64,000 nucleotides of DNA from Streptosporangium sp. NBC_01756 (lineage in GTDB: Bacteria; Actinomycetota; Actinomycetes; Streptosporangiales; Streptosporangiaceae): positions 3,162,001 through 3,226,000 of the forward strand of contig NZ_CP109130.1 of NCBI RefSeq assembly GCF_035917975.1, in the 5' to 3' direction. The notes below the pieces were generated by a model, which saw only the letters and a program-made list of their open reading frames with translations, did no database searches and was not told the DNA's origin. The translations under genes and the position numbers were made by a program. Shown one piece after another: positions 7,926 to 16,841 of the stretch (position 1 is the first letter of the stretch; the number at the start of each line of letters is the position of its first letter).

Positions 7926-7931
7926 TAGCAT
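7926..7931 (+). promoter_or_regulatory. -10 box for leaderless start of the EamA gene
   Basis: TAGCAT is followed by exactly 7 nt and then the ATG at 7939, and no ribosome site is seen. This is the pattern expected for a leaderless mRNA. Confidence 0.45.
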
Positions 7932-7938
7932 TGCCGAC

Positions 7939-9024
7939 ATGAACGCCGATGTCAGCACTGCCGTCCTTCGATCGCGCACCCGGGGCCTGACCCAGGCGGC
8001 GGGAGGCATGTTCCTGGTGGGCACTCTGGCGGGGGTGTCCGGCGTGATCCAGAGCTATCCGGTCTACGGCGGGCAGGCCCTTCGCTACCTGCTCGCCGCC
8101 GTCATCCTGCTCGCCGTCGCCCGGGTCACGGGCCTGCGGGCCGTACGGCTCACGCCTCGCGAGGGCCTGCTGCTGGCAGGGCTGTCGCTGTTCGGACTGG
8201 CGATCTTCAATGTGTGCGTGATCGAGGCCACCCGGCACGGCGGCCCCGCCCTGGTCGGCACGGTGCTCGGCACCGTTCCGCTGGCACTGGTCCTGCTCGG
8301 CGGCCGTCCCTCGCGGCGCGCCCTCGGGGCGGCGGCGGTGGTGGCGACCGGTGCCACGCTGGTGGCCGGGCTGGGCAGCGGCGACCTGCCGGGGCTGCTG
8401 TGGTCGCTGGGCGCGCTGTGCTGCGAACTCTGCTTCTCGCTGCTGGCCATCCCGCTGCTGCCCAGACTGGGGGCGATCCGCGTCTCGGCCTACTCGGCCA
8501 CGCTGGCCGTCCCGCTGCTGGCCGTCACCGGCCTGCTCCTCGACGGCACCGCGATGCTGCGGGTGCCGACCCTTCCCGAGGCCATGGGCCTCGGCTACCA
8601 GTCGGTGATCGTGACCACCGTGGCGTTCTTCCTCTGGTACGACGCGCTGCCCCGGATCGGCGCCGGGACGGCGGGACTGTTCGCCGGGTTGATCCCGGTG
8701 GGCGCCATCGCCACCGGGGTGGTCCTCGGCCTGGGCGCGCCGTCCGTGCCGGACCTGCTCGGGGCTGTGCTGGTTGTCACCGGAATCGCGATCGGTCTCA
8801 GCGGCGGCGGTTCGCCCCCGACTGCGGCAGGCTCGCCCGAGGGCGGGGGACGTCGACCTTTGCCGAGGAGTCACCGTGCTGGGAGACGTCCTGATCGGAG
8901 GCGTCCTGATGGGAGACATCCTGCTGGGAGACGTCAAGCTGCTGCTGGGGCAGGTTCACCGGAGGTTCCGGCCAGCTCACCGGCCACTGGGGCGTCCGCC
9001 CGTTACTCTCACCGATGTTCCTGA
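7939..9024 (+). CDS. EamA/DMT-family membrane exporter
   Basis: Ten-helix drug/metabolite transporter type. Hydrophobic segments run from residue 15 to about 290, with two EamA repeats (GGMFLVGTLAGVSGVIQSYPVY... and ...LPRIGAGTAGLFAGLIPVGAIATGV). It is likely an efflux pump for a small metabolite, controlled by the divergent MocR protein. The family normally ends near residue 295 (about 8810). Here the frame runs on for about 70 more codons to 9024 with poor codon use (many T-ending and AGG/AGA-like codons), antisense to a better-supported minus-strand gene. The native stop has probably been lost and the tail is probably not functional. The start is ATG 7939. Confidence 0.85.
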   Translation: MNADVSTAVLRSRTRGLTQAAGGMFLVGTLAGVSGVIQSYPVYGGQALRYLLAAVILLAVARVTGLRAVRLTPREGLLLAGLSLFGLAIFNVCVIEATRHGGPALVGTVLGTVPLALVLLGGRPSRRALGAAAVVATGATLVAGLGSGDLPGLLWSLGALCCELCFSLLAIPLLPRLGAIRVSAYSATLAVPLLAVTGLLLDGTAMLRVPTLPEAMGLGYQSVIVTTVAFFLWYDALPRIGAGTAGLFAGLIPVGAIATGVVLGLGAPSVPDLLGAVLVVTGIAIGLSGGGSPPTAAGSPEGGGRRPLPRSHRAGRRPDRRRPDGRHPAGRRQAAAGAGSPEVPASSPATGASARYSHRCS

Positions 9025-9127
9025 GCGTGATGGCGATCAACGATGCGGCGAGACCGGCGACGATGAGGAGCGCCACGATGGCAAGCATGACGATATTGCT
9101 GCTCATGACAGTGTTTCCGACGTTCAT
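8798..9127 (-). CDS. Small single-pass membrane protein with Asp/Ser/Gln repeats (unknown)
   Basis: 109 residues. One transmembrane helix (SSNIVMLAIVALLIVAGLAASLIAITL, about residues 9-35) is followed by a soluble tail with four 5-residue repeats (DVSQQ, DVSHQ, DASDQ, DVSQH) and a basic end. GGAGG stands 5 nt before the ATG, and codon use is typical of the genome, so I prefer it over the antisense tail of the exporter gene (227 bp overlap). The leader holds a perfect 7-bp hairpin (9145-9163) right before the ribosome site. The function is unknown. Confidence 0.6.
   Translation of the reverse strand: MNVGNTVMSSNIVMLAIVALLIVAGLAASLIAITLRNIGESNGRTPQWPVSWPEPPVNLPQQQLDVSQQDVSHQDASDQDVSQHGDSSAKVDVPRPRASLPQSGANRRR
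8876..8935. repeat. Four 15-bp tandem repeats
   Basis: Units at 8876-8890, 8891-8905, 8906-8920 and 8921-8935 encode, on the minus strand, the pentapeptide repeats DVSQH, DASDQ, DVSHQ and DVSQQ of the small membrane protein. Confidence 0.85.
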
Positions 9128-9381
9128 GACATCCTCCGGCTTCTACCGGGCACGCGGCCCGGTCTAGTTCCAGCTTCCTCTGTGTCTTCGGACACGCGGG
9201 GAGAGAAAACGTCACAAACGGCTAATACTTACCTCAAATAGCCATTTTTCATCTCATATCATCTCAAAATCCACGGCATGAAGGGCGGCAGGGATGCCGC
9301 TCCGACCTCGGCGGATCCTCGCCGGCGGGAGGCCGTACCCTCTAGGAGGACCGAAGGCCCCCGCACGGAGGATCGAAGACG

Positions 9382-11034
9382 ATGCCCGAGTTCGACTACA
9401 CCGACCTGCTCCCCATGGGACCGGATGAGACGCGATACCGCCTGGTCAGCGCCGAGGGGGTGCGCGTGGTCGAGGCCGCGGGCCGCAGGTTCCTGGAGGT
9501 CGGGCCCGAGGCGCTCCGGCTGCTGACCGAGACGGCGATCCACGACATCTCCCACTATCTCCGGTCCTCCCACCTCGCCCAGCTCCGCAAGATCATCGAA
9601 GACCCCGAGTCCAGCGGGAACGACCGCTTCGTCGCCCTCGACCTGCTGAAGAACGCCTCGATCTCGGCCGGCGGCGTGCTCCCGATGTGCCAGGACACCG
9701 GCACCGCGATCGTGATGGGCAAGCGCGGCCGCCACGTACTCACCGACGGCGCCGACGGCGAGCACATCTCGCGCGGCGTCTACGACGCCTACACCAGGCT
9801 CAACCTCCGCTACTCCCAGATGGCCCCGATCACCATGTGGGAGGAGCGGAACACCGGGTCCAACCTTCCCGCGCAGATCGAGCTCTACGCGGAGGACCCC
9901 CACGGACACCCGGACGAGTACAAGCTGCTGTTCATGGCCAAGGGCGGCGGCAGCGCCAACAAGTCGTTCCTGTACCAGGAGACCAAGGCGGTCCTCAACG
10001 AGAAGCGGATGCTCCAGTTCCTGGAGGAGAAGATCCGCTCCCTCGGCACCGCCGCGTGCCCGCCGTACCACCTGGCGATCGTCGTCGGCGGCACCTCCGC
10101 CGAGTTCGCCCTGAAGACGGCCAAGTACGCCAGCGCACGCTACCTGGACGCCATCCCCACCGAGGGCTCCCCCAGCGGTCACGGCTTCCGCGACACCGAA
10201 CTGGAGGCCAAGGTCTTCGAGCTCACCCAGAAGCTCGGCATCGGCGCGCAGTTCGGCGGCAAGTATTTCTGCCACGACGTCCGCGTCATCCGCCTCCCCC
10301 GCCACGGCGCCTCCTGCCCGGTCGCCATCGCGGTCTCCTGCAGCGCCGACCGCCAGGCCCTGGCCAAGATCACCCCCGAGGGGATCTTCCTGGAGCAGCT
10401 GGAGACCGACCCGGCGCGGTTCCTCCCGGAGACCACCGACGAGCACCTGTCGGACGACGTCGTGAGCATCGACCTCAACCGCCCGATGCCGGAGATCCTC
10501 GCCGAGCTCACCAAGTATCCGGTCAAGACCCGGCTGTCCCTGACCGGCCCCCTCGTCGTCGCCCGCGACATCGCGCACGCCAAGATCGGCGAGCTCCTCG
10601 ACGCCGGCGGCGAGATGCCGCAGTACCTCAAGGACCACGCGGTCTACTACGCCGGCCCGGCCAAGACCCCCGAGGGCTACGCCTCCGGCTCCTTCGGACC
10701 CACCACCGCCGGCCGGATGGACTCCTACGTCGAACGCTTCCAGGCCGCGGGCGGCTCCATGGTCATGCTCGCCAAGGGCAACCGCTCCAAGCAGGTCACC
10801 GACGCCTGCGCGGCCCACGGCGGCTTCTACCTCGGTTCCATCGGCGGCCCCGCCGCCCGGCTCGCCCAGGACTGCATCAGGAAGGTCGAGGTCCTGGAGT
10901 ACCCCGAGCTCGGGATGGAGGCCGTCTGGAAGATCGAGGTCGAGGACTTCCCCGCCTTCATCGTGGTGGACGACAAGGGCGAGGACTTCTTCGTCGACAC
11001 CACCGGCCCGGTCCTGTCCATCGGCCGCCGCTGA
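9382..11034 (+). CDS. Class I (iron-sulfur) fumarate hydratase
   Basis: 550 residues, the size of FumA/FumB-type fumarases, which carry a 4Fe-4S cluster. The N-terminal alpha domain includes [16 protein letters not shown] (first cluster cysteine) and NLPAQIELY. The C-terminal beta domain includes [26 protein letters not shown] and [13 protein letters not shown]. It interconverts fumarate and malate in the citric acid cycle. An iron-free fumarase gene (fumC) lies 4.4 kb away, giving the strain an oxidant- or iron-limitation-proof alternative. A GGAGG lies 10 nt before the ATG. In the upstream stretch 9128-9381 I see only an AT-rich promoter-like segment and two small hairpins (9145-9163, 9182-9195). 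Confidence 0.93.
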   Translation: MPEFDYTDLLPMGPDETRYRLVSAEGVRVVEAAGRRFLEVGPEALRLLTETAIHDISHYLRSSHLAQLRKIIEDPESSGNDRFVALDLLKNASISAGGVLPMCQDTGTAIVMGKRGRHVLTDGADGEHISRGVYDAYTRLNLRYSQMAPITMWEERNTGSNLPAQIELYAEDPHGHPDEYKLLFMAKGGGSANKSFLYQETKAVLNEKRMLQFLEEKIRSLGTAACPPYHLAIVVGGTSAEFALKTAKYASARYLDAIPTEGSPSGHGFRDTELEAKVFELTQKLGIGAQFGGKYFCHDVRVIRLPRHGASCPVAIAVSCSADRQALAKITPEGIFLEQLETDPARFLPETTDEHLSDDVVSIDLNRPMPEILAELTKYPVKTRLSLTGPLVVARDIAHAKIGELLDAGGEMPQYLKDHAVYYAGPAKTPEGYASGSFGPTTAGRMDSYVERFQAAGGSMVMLAKGNRSKQVTDACAAHGGFYLGSIGGPAARLAQDCIRKVEVLEYPELGMEAVWKIEVEDFPAFIVVDDKGEDFFVDTTGPVLSIGRR

Positions 11035-11108
11035 CCCGCCGCCCCGCGAGGGCCCGGCTCGGGCCGGGCCTCCGCCTCCCGGAGCGTTTCCGCTGGTTGA
11101 ATGGCCAG

Positions 11109-11525
11109 GTGGAGGAGGCACAGGCCCGTGAGAGGTTCCGGGACGCCCGGGTCGCCCGGCTGGCCACCGCGGACATCCGCGGCACGCCGCACCTGGTGCC
11201 CGTCACCTTCGATCTGGACGGCGACACGGTCGCGTTCGCGATCGACCACAAGCCCAAGCGCACGACGGACCTCCGGCGCCTGCGCAACATCGCGGTCAAC
11301 GACCGGGTGTGCCTGCTGGTAGACCACTACGACGACGACTGGCTGCGGCTGTGGTGGGTCCGCGCCGACGGAAGAGCCCGGATCGCCGAAGACGGCGCGG
11401 CCCGGGAGCGGGCGCTCGGGCGTCTCGCGGAGCGCTACCCGCAGTACCGCGACCGCCCACCCCGGGGCCCGGTGGTCCTGATCGAGGTGGAGGCCTGGAC
11501 GGGCTGGTCCTACGAGGGCGGATAG
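11109..11525 (+). CDS. PPOX-class flavin/F420-dependent oxidoreductase (TIGR03668-like)
   Basis: A split beta-barrel protein of about 138 residues. The typical opening RFRDARVARLATADIRGTPHLVPVTF is followed by DGDTVAFAIDHKPKR, LRNIAVNDRVCLLVDHYDDDW and RLWWVRADGRARI. In actinomycetes such proteins use F420 or flavin to reduce small molecules; the substrate is not known. The start is uncertain: GTG 11109 gives the usual N-terminus, and TTG 11097 is an in-frame alternative. Neither has a strong ribosome site. It follows the fumarase gene by 74 bp and may be co-transcribed. Confidence 0.75.
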   Translation: MEEAQARERFRDARVARLATADIRGTPHLVPVTFDLDGDTVAFAIDHKPKRTTDLRRLRNIAVNDRVCLLVDHYDDDWLRLWWVRADGRARIAEDGAARERALGRLAERYPQYRDRPPRGPVVLIEVEAWTGWSYEGG

Positions 11526-11839
11526 TTCCGTCCGGTCTGTCCGGCGCATTCGACGGAGAGCACGTGGCCAGCCGGAGATGGGGGCGGCGTGACGGCGTCC
11601 GGCCACGAGCGCCGGAGGAGCGTGGGCACACGGAGCCCGGCCCCGGTCAACGCGGAGGGCCAGGTGTGCAAGCCGTACGGAGACCCGGCGGGCACCGAAA
11701 CGCGGAAGGTCGGCCGGTCGGCGAACGCGTCGATCTGGTCGGGGGTCTCATGCCATGGCGGCGGTGTGAACGCCGCCATGTAGACCGACCTGAGCACTGT
11801 GGCGGTCGGCACTGCGTCGAATGTCAGCCCGACAGTCAC
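11510..11839 (-). pseudogene. Truncated GNAT N-acetyltransferase remnant
   Basis: From GTG 11839 (GGGGG upstream) the first 45 residues, LTFDAVPTATVLRSVYMAAF and PPPWHETPDQIDAFADR, look like the start of a GNAT acetyltransferase. The rest does not resemble the acetyl-CoA-binding part, and the frame ends inside the PPOX gene. A deletion or frameshift after about residue 50 is likely. The identification rests on a short N-terminal resemblance. Confidence 0.4.
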
Positions 11840-11883
11840 AAGACCCCCTCTGGACCGAACTGACATCTGCCATGATGTCGTAG

Positions 11884-11900
11884 TTGCAAGTTATTCGCAA
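11884..11900 (+). promoter_or_regulatory. Nur-box-like operator 1 upstream of sodF
   Basis: TTGCAA-N5-TCGCAA, one mismatch from the TTGCAA-N5-TTGCAA pattern recalled for the Streptomyces nickel-responsive Fur-family regulator Nur, which represses the iron SOD gene. Confidence 0.65.
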
Positions 11901-11934
11901 TAGAAGGAAGACCTAGGTCGCAAGTCTGATGCAG

Positions 11935-11951
11935 ATGCAAATTCCTTGCAA
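11935..11951 (+). promoter_or_regulatory. Nur-box-like operator 2 upstream of sodF
   Basis: ATGCAA-N5-TTGCAA, again one mismatch from the same pattern. It lies 43 bp before the sodF ATG and 51 bp from box 1, start to start. Confidence 0.65.
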
Positions 11952-11993
11952 TAGTCTCCGGAAGGAGCACTGATCAACGAGGAGGTAGACCTC

Positions 11994-12602
11994 ATGGGTG
12001 ACTACACCCTTCCGGATATGCCTTACGACTACGCGGCGCTGGAGCCGGCGATCACCGGGGAGATCCTGGAGTTGCACCACGCCAAGCACCACGCCGCCTA
12101 CGTGAAGGGAGCCAACGACACGCTGGAGCGACTGGCCGAAGCCCGGGACAAGGGCGAGTTCGGCGGGCTGGTCGGACTGGAGAAGACCTTCGCCTTCAAC
12201 CTGTCCGGCCACGTCCTGCACTCGATCTTCTGGCAGAACCTCTCCCCCGACGGGGGCGACCGCCCCGACGGCGAGCTGGCCGCCGCGATCGACGAGCACT
12301 TCGGCTCGTTCGAGGCCTTCAGCAAGCAGCTCACCACCGCGACCGCGGGCGTGCAGGGCTCCGGCTGGGGCATCCTGGCCTGGGAACCGCTCTCCCGCCG
12401 CCTCGTGGTCGAGCAGGTCTACGACCACCACGGCAACGTCGGCATGAACACCACTCCGCTCCTGGTCTTCGACGCCTGGGAGCACGCCTACTACCTGCAG
12501 TACCGCAACGTGCGCCCCGACTACGTCGAGAAGCTCTGGGGCCTCGTCAACTGGGCGGATGTCACGGAGCGTTTCTCAACAGTGACGAGCACGAAAATCT
12601 GA
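11994..12602 (+). CDS. sodF: Iron (or Mn) superoxide dismutase, SodF type
   Basis: 202 residues, normal for Fe/Mn SOD. The metal ligands lie in [14 protein letters not shown] (first His), [12 protein letters not shown] (second His) and [13 protein letters not shown] (Asp and His), and [13 protein letters not shown] is the usual core signature. It detoxifies superoxide in the cytoplasm. GAGGAGG lies 8 nt upstream of the ATG. The two Nur-like boxes predict repression by nickel, the arrangement known from Streptomyces, where a nickel SOD takes over when nickel is present. No sodN gene is in the window. Confidence 0.93.
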   Translation: MGDYTLPDMPYDYAALEPAITGEILELHHAKHHAAYVKGANDTLERLAEARDKGEFGGLVGLEKTFAFNLSGHVLHSIFWQNLSPDGGDRPDGELAAAIDEHFGSFEAFSKQLTTATAGVQGSGWGILAWEPLSRRLVVEQVYDHHGNVGMNTTPLLVFDAWEHAYYLQYRNVRPDYVEKLWGLVNWADVTERFSTVTSTKI

Positions 12603-12658
12603 CCGAAGAACGCAAGAAGTTTCGGCCCGGTCTCTACTGGTCGCATTACGCAAATCGG

Positions 12659-12664
12659 TAAGCT
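12659..12664 (+). promoter_or_regulatory. -10 box for leaderless start of first kinase gene
   Basis: TAAGCT, then 7 nt, then the ATG at 12672, with no ribosome site. Confidence 0.45.
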
Positions 12665-12671
12665 GCCTACC

Positions 12672-13805
12672 ATGCGTGCGCCGTCCGGATACCTTCTTGC
12701 AGCGCGTTACCGGCTGTCAGAACCGGTCGGGCGTGGCGGCATGGGCACCGTCTGGCAGGCGTACGACGAGCTGCTGGGCCGTGAGGTGGCCGTCAAGGAG
12801 GTGCGGCTGCCCCTCGTCCTCGACGAGGAGCTGAGGGCGGAGCTGTGCGCCAGGACCGAGCGTGAGGGGCGGGCGACCGCGATGGTCGCCCATCCCTCGG
12901 TGATCACCGTGTTCGACGTCGTCACCGAGGACGAGCGCCCCTGGATCGTGATGGAGCTGCTCAGGGCCAGGTCCCTGGAGCAGCTCCTCCAGGAACGTGG
13001 CCCGTTGCCCCCGCGCCAGGTGGCGGAGATCGGGCGGCAGGTCCTGGGCGCGCTGCGGGCCGTGCACGCCAAGGGCATCCTGCACCGTGACGTCAAGCCC
13101 AGCAACGTCCTGGTGACCGACGACCGGGCGGTGCTCACCGACTTCGGCCTGGCCGCGCTGGAAGGCGACGTGTCGATCACCCAGGCGGGCATCGTGCTCG
13201 GCTCGGCCGGATACATCGCCCCCGAGCGCGTGCTGGGCGCCAAGGCCCACCCATCCGGCGACCTGTGGTCGCTCGGTGCGACCCTCTACACCGCCGTCGA
13301 GGGCCGCGGCCTGCACGGACGCCGTACGGCCGCCGCCGCGCTGGCGGCCCTGACCAGCGGTGAGCCCATCCCGATGGAGAAGGCCGGGCCGTTGACCCCG
13401 GTGCTGCAGGGCCTGCTCAAGATCGACCCGAACGGCCGGCTCGACGCGGTGCGCGCCTCCCTGATGCTGGCCCGGGTGGCGGCCGGCGGATCGGCCGAGG
13501 AGCCGTTCGCCCGGAGCTCCGGCAAGACGGTCAGGACCACCGCGACGATCACCGTCCCCTCGTTCAACCGCCGTCCGACGCACCGGGGGACGCACCGGGT
13601 CGGTTCCGCGCCGCTCTCCGACCCGCTGCCCGAGCCGACCCCGGTGCCGCACCCCCGGGGGCACCGGCGTCCGGCCGAGGGGACGCACCGCAAATCGGTG
13701 GACCGGCTCCCGGCTCAGCGCCCGTTGGTCCGGCTCATGACGCCTTTCATCCGGTTGGTGCTCCCGCGCCTGCTGTGGCCGAGAGAACTTCGTAAGCGTG
13801 GATAA
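12672..13805 (+). CDS. Ser/Thr protein kinase (Hanks type), soluble
   Basis: 377 residues. The kinase domain spans about 12-265: glycine loop VGRGGMGTVWQAY, VAVKEV lysine, catalytic HRDVKPSNVL, DFGLA metal-binding loop and SAGYIAPE. All catalytic residues are present, so it should be active. The C-terminal 110 residues are basic, proline-rich and unstructured-looking, with no convincing membrane helix, only a short amphipathic LVRLMTPFIRLVLPRLL near the end that could touch the membrane. No sensor domain is present. A second kinase gene follows 35 bp downstream with its own start signal. Confidence 0.9.
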   Translation: MRAPSGYLLAARYRLSEPVGRGGMGTVWQAYDELLGREVAVKEVRLPLVLDEELRAELCARTEREGRATAMVAHPSVITVFDVVTEDERPWIVMELLRARSLEQLLQERGPLPPRQVAEIGRQVLGALRAVHAKGILHRDVKPSNVLVTDDRAVLTDFGLAALEGDVSITQAGIVLGSAGYIAPERVLGAKAHPSGDLWSLGATLYTAVEGRGLHGRRTAAAALAALTSGEPIPMEKAGPLTPVLQGLLKIDPNGRLDAVRASLMLARVAAGGSAEEPFARSSGKTVRTTATITVPSFNRRPTHRGTHRVGSAPLSDPLPEPTPVPHPRGHRRPAEGTHRKSVDRLPAQRPLVRLMTPFIRLVLPRLLWPRELRKRG

Positions 13806-13827
13806 AGCGTTATTCAAGGAAGGGTCG

Positions 13828-13833
13828 TTATCT
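13828..13833 (+). promoter_or_regulatory. -10 box for leaderless start of second kinase gene
   Basis: TTATCT, then 7 nt, then the ATG at 13841, with no ribosome site. Confidence 0.4.
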
Positions 13834-13840
13834 TCTTCTC

Positions 13841-15388
13841 ATGCCGGAACAGCACATGCGCGTGCTCGCTGACCGTTACGAGCTGATCGCACCGCTCGGC
13901 AGGGGCACCATGGGCACTGTTTGGCGTGCCTTCGACCGTGCCCTGGGCCGCGAGGTCGCGATCAAGGAAATCCGCCAGGAGTCCGGGCTCAGCGAGGCAC
14001 AGCGCACCGAACTCCGCGAGCGCATGATCCGTGAGGGTCGTACGGCCGCCCGCATCAGCCACCCTTCCGTGGCCACCGTCCACGATGCGATCATCGAGAA
14101 CGGCAGCCCCTGGATCATCATGGAGCTCGTCCAGGCGCGCTCCCTCGAGCAGGTGGTCGAGGAGGAGGGGCCGCTGCCGCCCCGGATGGTCGCCGAGATC
14201 GGCGTGGATCTTCTCGGGGCGCTGCGCGCCGCCCACGCCCAGGGCGTGCTGCACCGTGACGTCAAGCCCGGCAACGTGCTGATCACCGAGAACGGCCGGG
14301 TGGTGCTCACCGACTTCGGCATCGCCAAGGCCGAGGGCGACACCAGCCTCACCAAGACCGGCATGGTGATCGGCTCCCCGGGATACACCGCGCCCGAGCG
14401 GGCTCGCGGGGAGCACACCGGACCGGAGTCGGACCTCTGGTCGCTCGGGGCCACCCTGTACTTCGCGGTGGAGGGCCGGCCGGCCTACGAACGCTCCACG
14501 GTGTCGGAGACCCTCGCCGCGCTGATGACCGAGCGGGCCGACCCTCCGGTCCAGGCCGGGCCGCTCCGGCCCGTCCTGGAGCAGCTCCTGGAGCGGGACC
14601 ACACGGTACGGCTGGCGCCCGCCCAGGCGGCGGCGATGCTCCGGGCCGTGGCCGAGACCCCCTCGACCGGCCCGGCACCGGCGCCCGGCGCCCCACCGGC
14701 TCCCCGCCCCGCCGCGGCGCCCGCACCGGTCACCCGCACCGCCGTACCGCCCCGGCCGGCGGCGGCCTCCCCTGCCCACCCGGCCCCGCAGGCCCCGCCG
14801 GCCCACCCGGCCCCCCCGACCGCCGCGACGGCCCCGGTGAACCCCGCCCCGGCGCCCGCGAGGGCGGACGCGCGTCCGGCGGACGAGGAGTTCGACGCCG
14901 ACCGCACCATGATGGTCGTCCGCCCCAAGAGCGGTCTCCGTCTCCCGCCCGCGGGCCCGCCCCCTCAGGCCTTCGAGCCCCCGGCGCCGCCGGCCTTCCC
15001 CGGGAGGGGCGCGCCCGCCGGATGGCCCGGCACCGCGCCCCAGACCCCCGCCACGGGCCCGGGACAGGGACCGCCTGCCCCACCGCCGCAGGGGTTCCCC
15101 GACGCAGCACGGCCGGGCACGGAGGGCGCGCCGGGACGCGGGTTCGCCGGCCCCGCCGGGCCCTCCGGCGCGGAGCCCGTGTGGCCGGTGGGCCCGGCGG
15201 CCCCCAACCGCGGCCACGCGCAGTATCCGGGCCTGGGGACCGACCTGTTCGCGATCGCGGGGCAGGGCGGCAAGGGTGAGCAGACGACCACGCCGGCCAG
15301 GACCCGGGTGGGCGTGATCATCCTCATGGGCGTGGCGGCCGTGGCTCTGGTGGTCATCGTGATCCTGGCGTTCGCGCTCTGGCGTTGA
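13841..15388 (+). CDS. Ser/Thr protein kinase, membrane-anchored
   Basis: 515 residues. The kinase domain (about 10-260) has LGRGTMGTVWRAF, VAIKEI, HRDVKPGNVLI, DFGIAK and PGYTAPERA, all intact. About 220 residues of Pro/Ala-rich linker follow, and then one transmembrane helix (VGVIILMGVAAVALVVIVILAFALW) that ends the protein. There is thus no extracytoplasmic sensor such as PASTA repeats; signals must come from partners or the linker. It is closely similar to the kinase just upstream, so the pair probably arose by duplication. Confidence 0.9.
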   Translation: MPEQHMRVLADRYELIAPLGRGTMGTVWRAFDRALGREVAIKEIRQESGLSEAQRTELRERMIREGRTAARISHPSVATVHDAIIENGSPWIIMELVQARSLEQVVEEEGPLPPRMVAEIGVDLLGALRAAHAQGVLHRDVKPGNVLITENGRVVLTDFGIAKAEGDTSLTKTGMVIGSPGYTAPERARGEHTGPESDLWSLGATLYFAVEGRPAYERSTVSETLAALMTERADPPVQAGPLRPVLEQLLERDHTVRLAPAQAAAMLRAVAETPSTGPAPAPGAPPAPRPAAAPAPVTRTAVPPRPAAASPAHPAPQAPPAHPAPPTAATAPVNPAPAPARADARPADEEFDADRTMMVVRPKSGLRLPPAGPPPQAFEPPAPPAFPGRGAPAGWPGTAPQTPATGPGQGPPAPPPQGFPDAARPGTEGAPGRGFAGPAGPSGAEPVWPVGPAAPNRGHAQYPGLGTDLFAIAGQGGKGEQTTTPARTRVGVIILMGVAAVALVVIVILAFALWR

Positions 15389-15424
15389 ACCTCCCCTTTA
15401 TCTCCGAGGACGCAGACTGGAGGA

Positions 15425-16816
15425 ATGAGCGACTATCGGATCGAGCATGACTCGATGGGTGAGGTACGGGTTCCGGCCGACGCGAAGTGGCGGGCGCAGA
15501 CCCAGCGGGCGGTGGAGAACTTCCCCATCTCCGGACGCGGGCTGGAGAGCCCCCACATCTCCGCCCTCGGCCTGATCAAGGCGATCGCCGCCGAGGTCAA
15601 CGCCGGGCTCGGAGTGCTGGACAAGGAGCTGGCCCAGGCCATCGCTGAGGCCGCCACCGACGTCGCGGAGAACGAGTGGGACGACGAGTTCCCCATCGAC
15701 CTCTTCCAGACCGGTTCCGGGACCTCCTCCAACATGAACGCCAACGAGGTGATCGCCACACTCGCGCAGGAGCGGCTGGGCCGTCCCGTCCATCCCAACG
15801 ACCACGTCAACGCCTCGCAGTCCTCCAACGACGTCTTTCCCACCTCGATCCACGTCGCCGCCACGACCGAGGTGACCTACCACCTCATCCCGTCCCTGCG
15901 GCACCTGGCCACCGCGTTGCGGGAGAAGTCGCTTGAATTCGACCAGGTGGTCAAGGCGGGCAGGACCCACCTGATGGACGCCACCCCGGTCACGCTCGGC
16001 CAGGAGTTCGGCGGCTACGCCACCCAGATCGACAACTCCATCGCCCGGGTCCGCGGCTCGATCCCGCATCTCACCCAGCTTCCCCTGGGCGGCACGGCCG
16101 TGGGGACCGGCGTCAACACGCCGCCCGGCTTCGCCGCCCAGGTCATCGAGAAGCTCCGTGAGGCCACCGGGCTCCCGTTCTCCGAGGCTCCCGACCATTT
16201 CGAGGCCCAGGGTGCCAGGGACGCCATCGTGGAGCTGTCGGGCCAGCTCCGGACGGTCGCGGTCGCACTCAACAAGATCGCCAACGATCTCCGCTGGATG
16301 GGCTCGGGCCCGCGCACCGGGCTCGGCGAGATCAACCTGCCCGACCTCCAGCCCGGTTCGTCGATCATGCCCGGCAAGGTGAACCCGGTGATCCCCGAGG
16401 CCGTGTGCATGGTCGCCGCCCAGGTCATCGGGAACGACACGACGATCACCTTCGCCGGGGCCTCGGGCAACTTCGAGCTCAACGTGATGCTGCCGGTCAT
16501 CGCCCGCAACGTGCTGGAGTCCATCCGGCTGCTCGCCAACGCCTCCCGGCTGCTCGCCGACCGTTGCGTCCACGACATCACGGCCAACGTCGACCGCCTG
16601 CGCGAGTACGCCGAGTCGTCCCCGTCGATCGTCACGCCGCTCAACCGGTACGTCGGCTACGAAGAGGCCGCCAAGATAGCCAAGCAGGCCCTGGCCGAAC
16701 GCAGGACCATCCGCGAGGTCGTCATCGAGCGCGGCCACGTCGCCAGAGGCACCATCACCGAGGCGCAGCTCGACGCCCTCCTCGACGTGCTGGCCATGAC
16801 CCGGCCGCCGTCGTAG
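15425..16816 (+). CDS. fumC: Class II fumarate hydratase (FumC)
   Basis: 463 residues, iron-free homotetrameric type. The diagnostic segments are present: [45 protein letters not shown] and the family signature [15 protein letters not shown]. It catalyses the same reaction as the class I enzyme at 9382, so the cell has both an oxygen-sensitive and an oxygen-stable fumarase. GGAGG lies immediately before the ATG. Confidence 0.97.
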   Translation: MSDYRIEHDSMGEVRVPADAKWRAQTQRAVENFPISGRGLESPHISALGLIKAIAAEVNAGLGVLDKELAQAIAEAATDVAENEWDDEFPIDLFQTGSGTSSNMNANEVIATLAQERLGRPVHPNDHVNASQSSNDVFPTSIHVAATTEVTYHLIPSLRHLATALREKSLEFDQVVKAGRTHLMDATPVTLGQEFGGYATQIDNSIARVRGSIPHLTQLPLGGTAVGTGVNTPPGFAAQVIEKLREATGLPFSEAPDHFEAQGARDAIVELSGQLRTVAVALNKIANDLRWMGSGPRTGLGEINLPDLQPGSSIMPGKVNPVIPEAVCMVAAQVIGNDTTITFAGASGNFELNVMLPVIARNVLESIRLLANASRLLADRCVHDITANVDRLREYAESSPSIVTPLNRYVGYEEAAKIAKQALAERRTIREVVIERGHVARGTITEAQLDALLDVLAMTRPPS

Positions 16817-16841
16817 TCCGGAGAACTGAGAAGATCAATAC

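Noticed and set aside
9128..9258. Structured leader (hairpins 9145-9163 and 9182-9195) as a riboswitch
   Set aside because: Two short hairpins alone fit no known riboswitch class; they are mentioned only under the genes.
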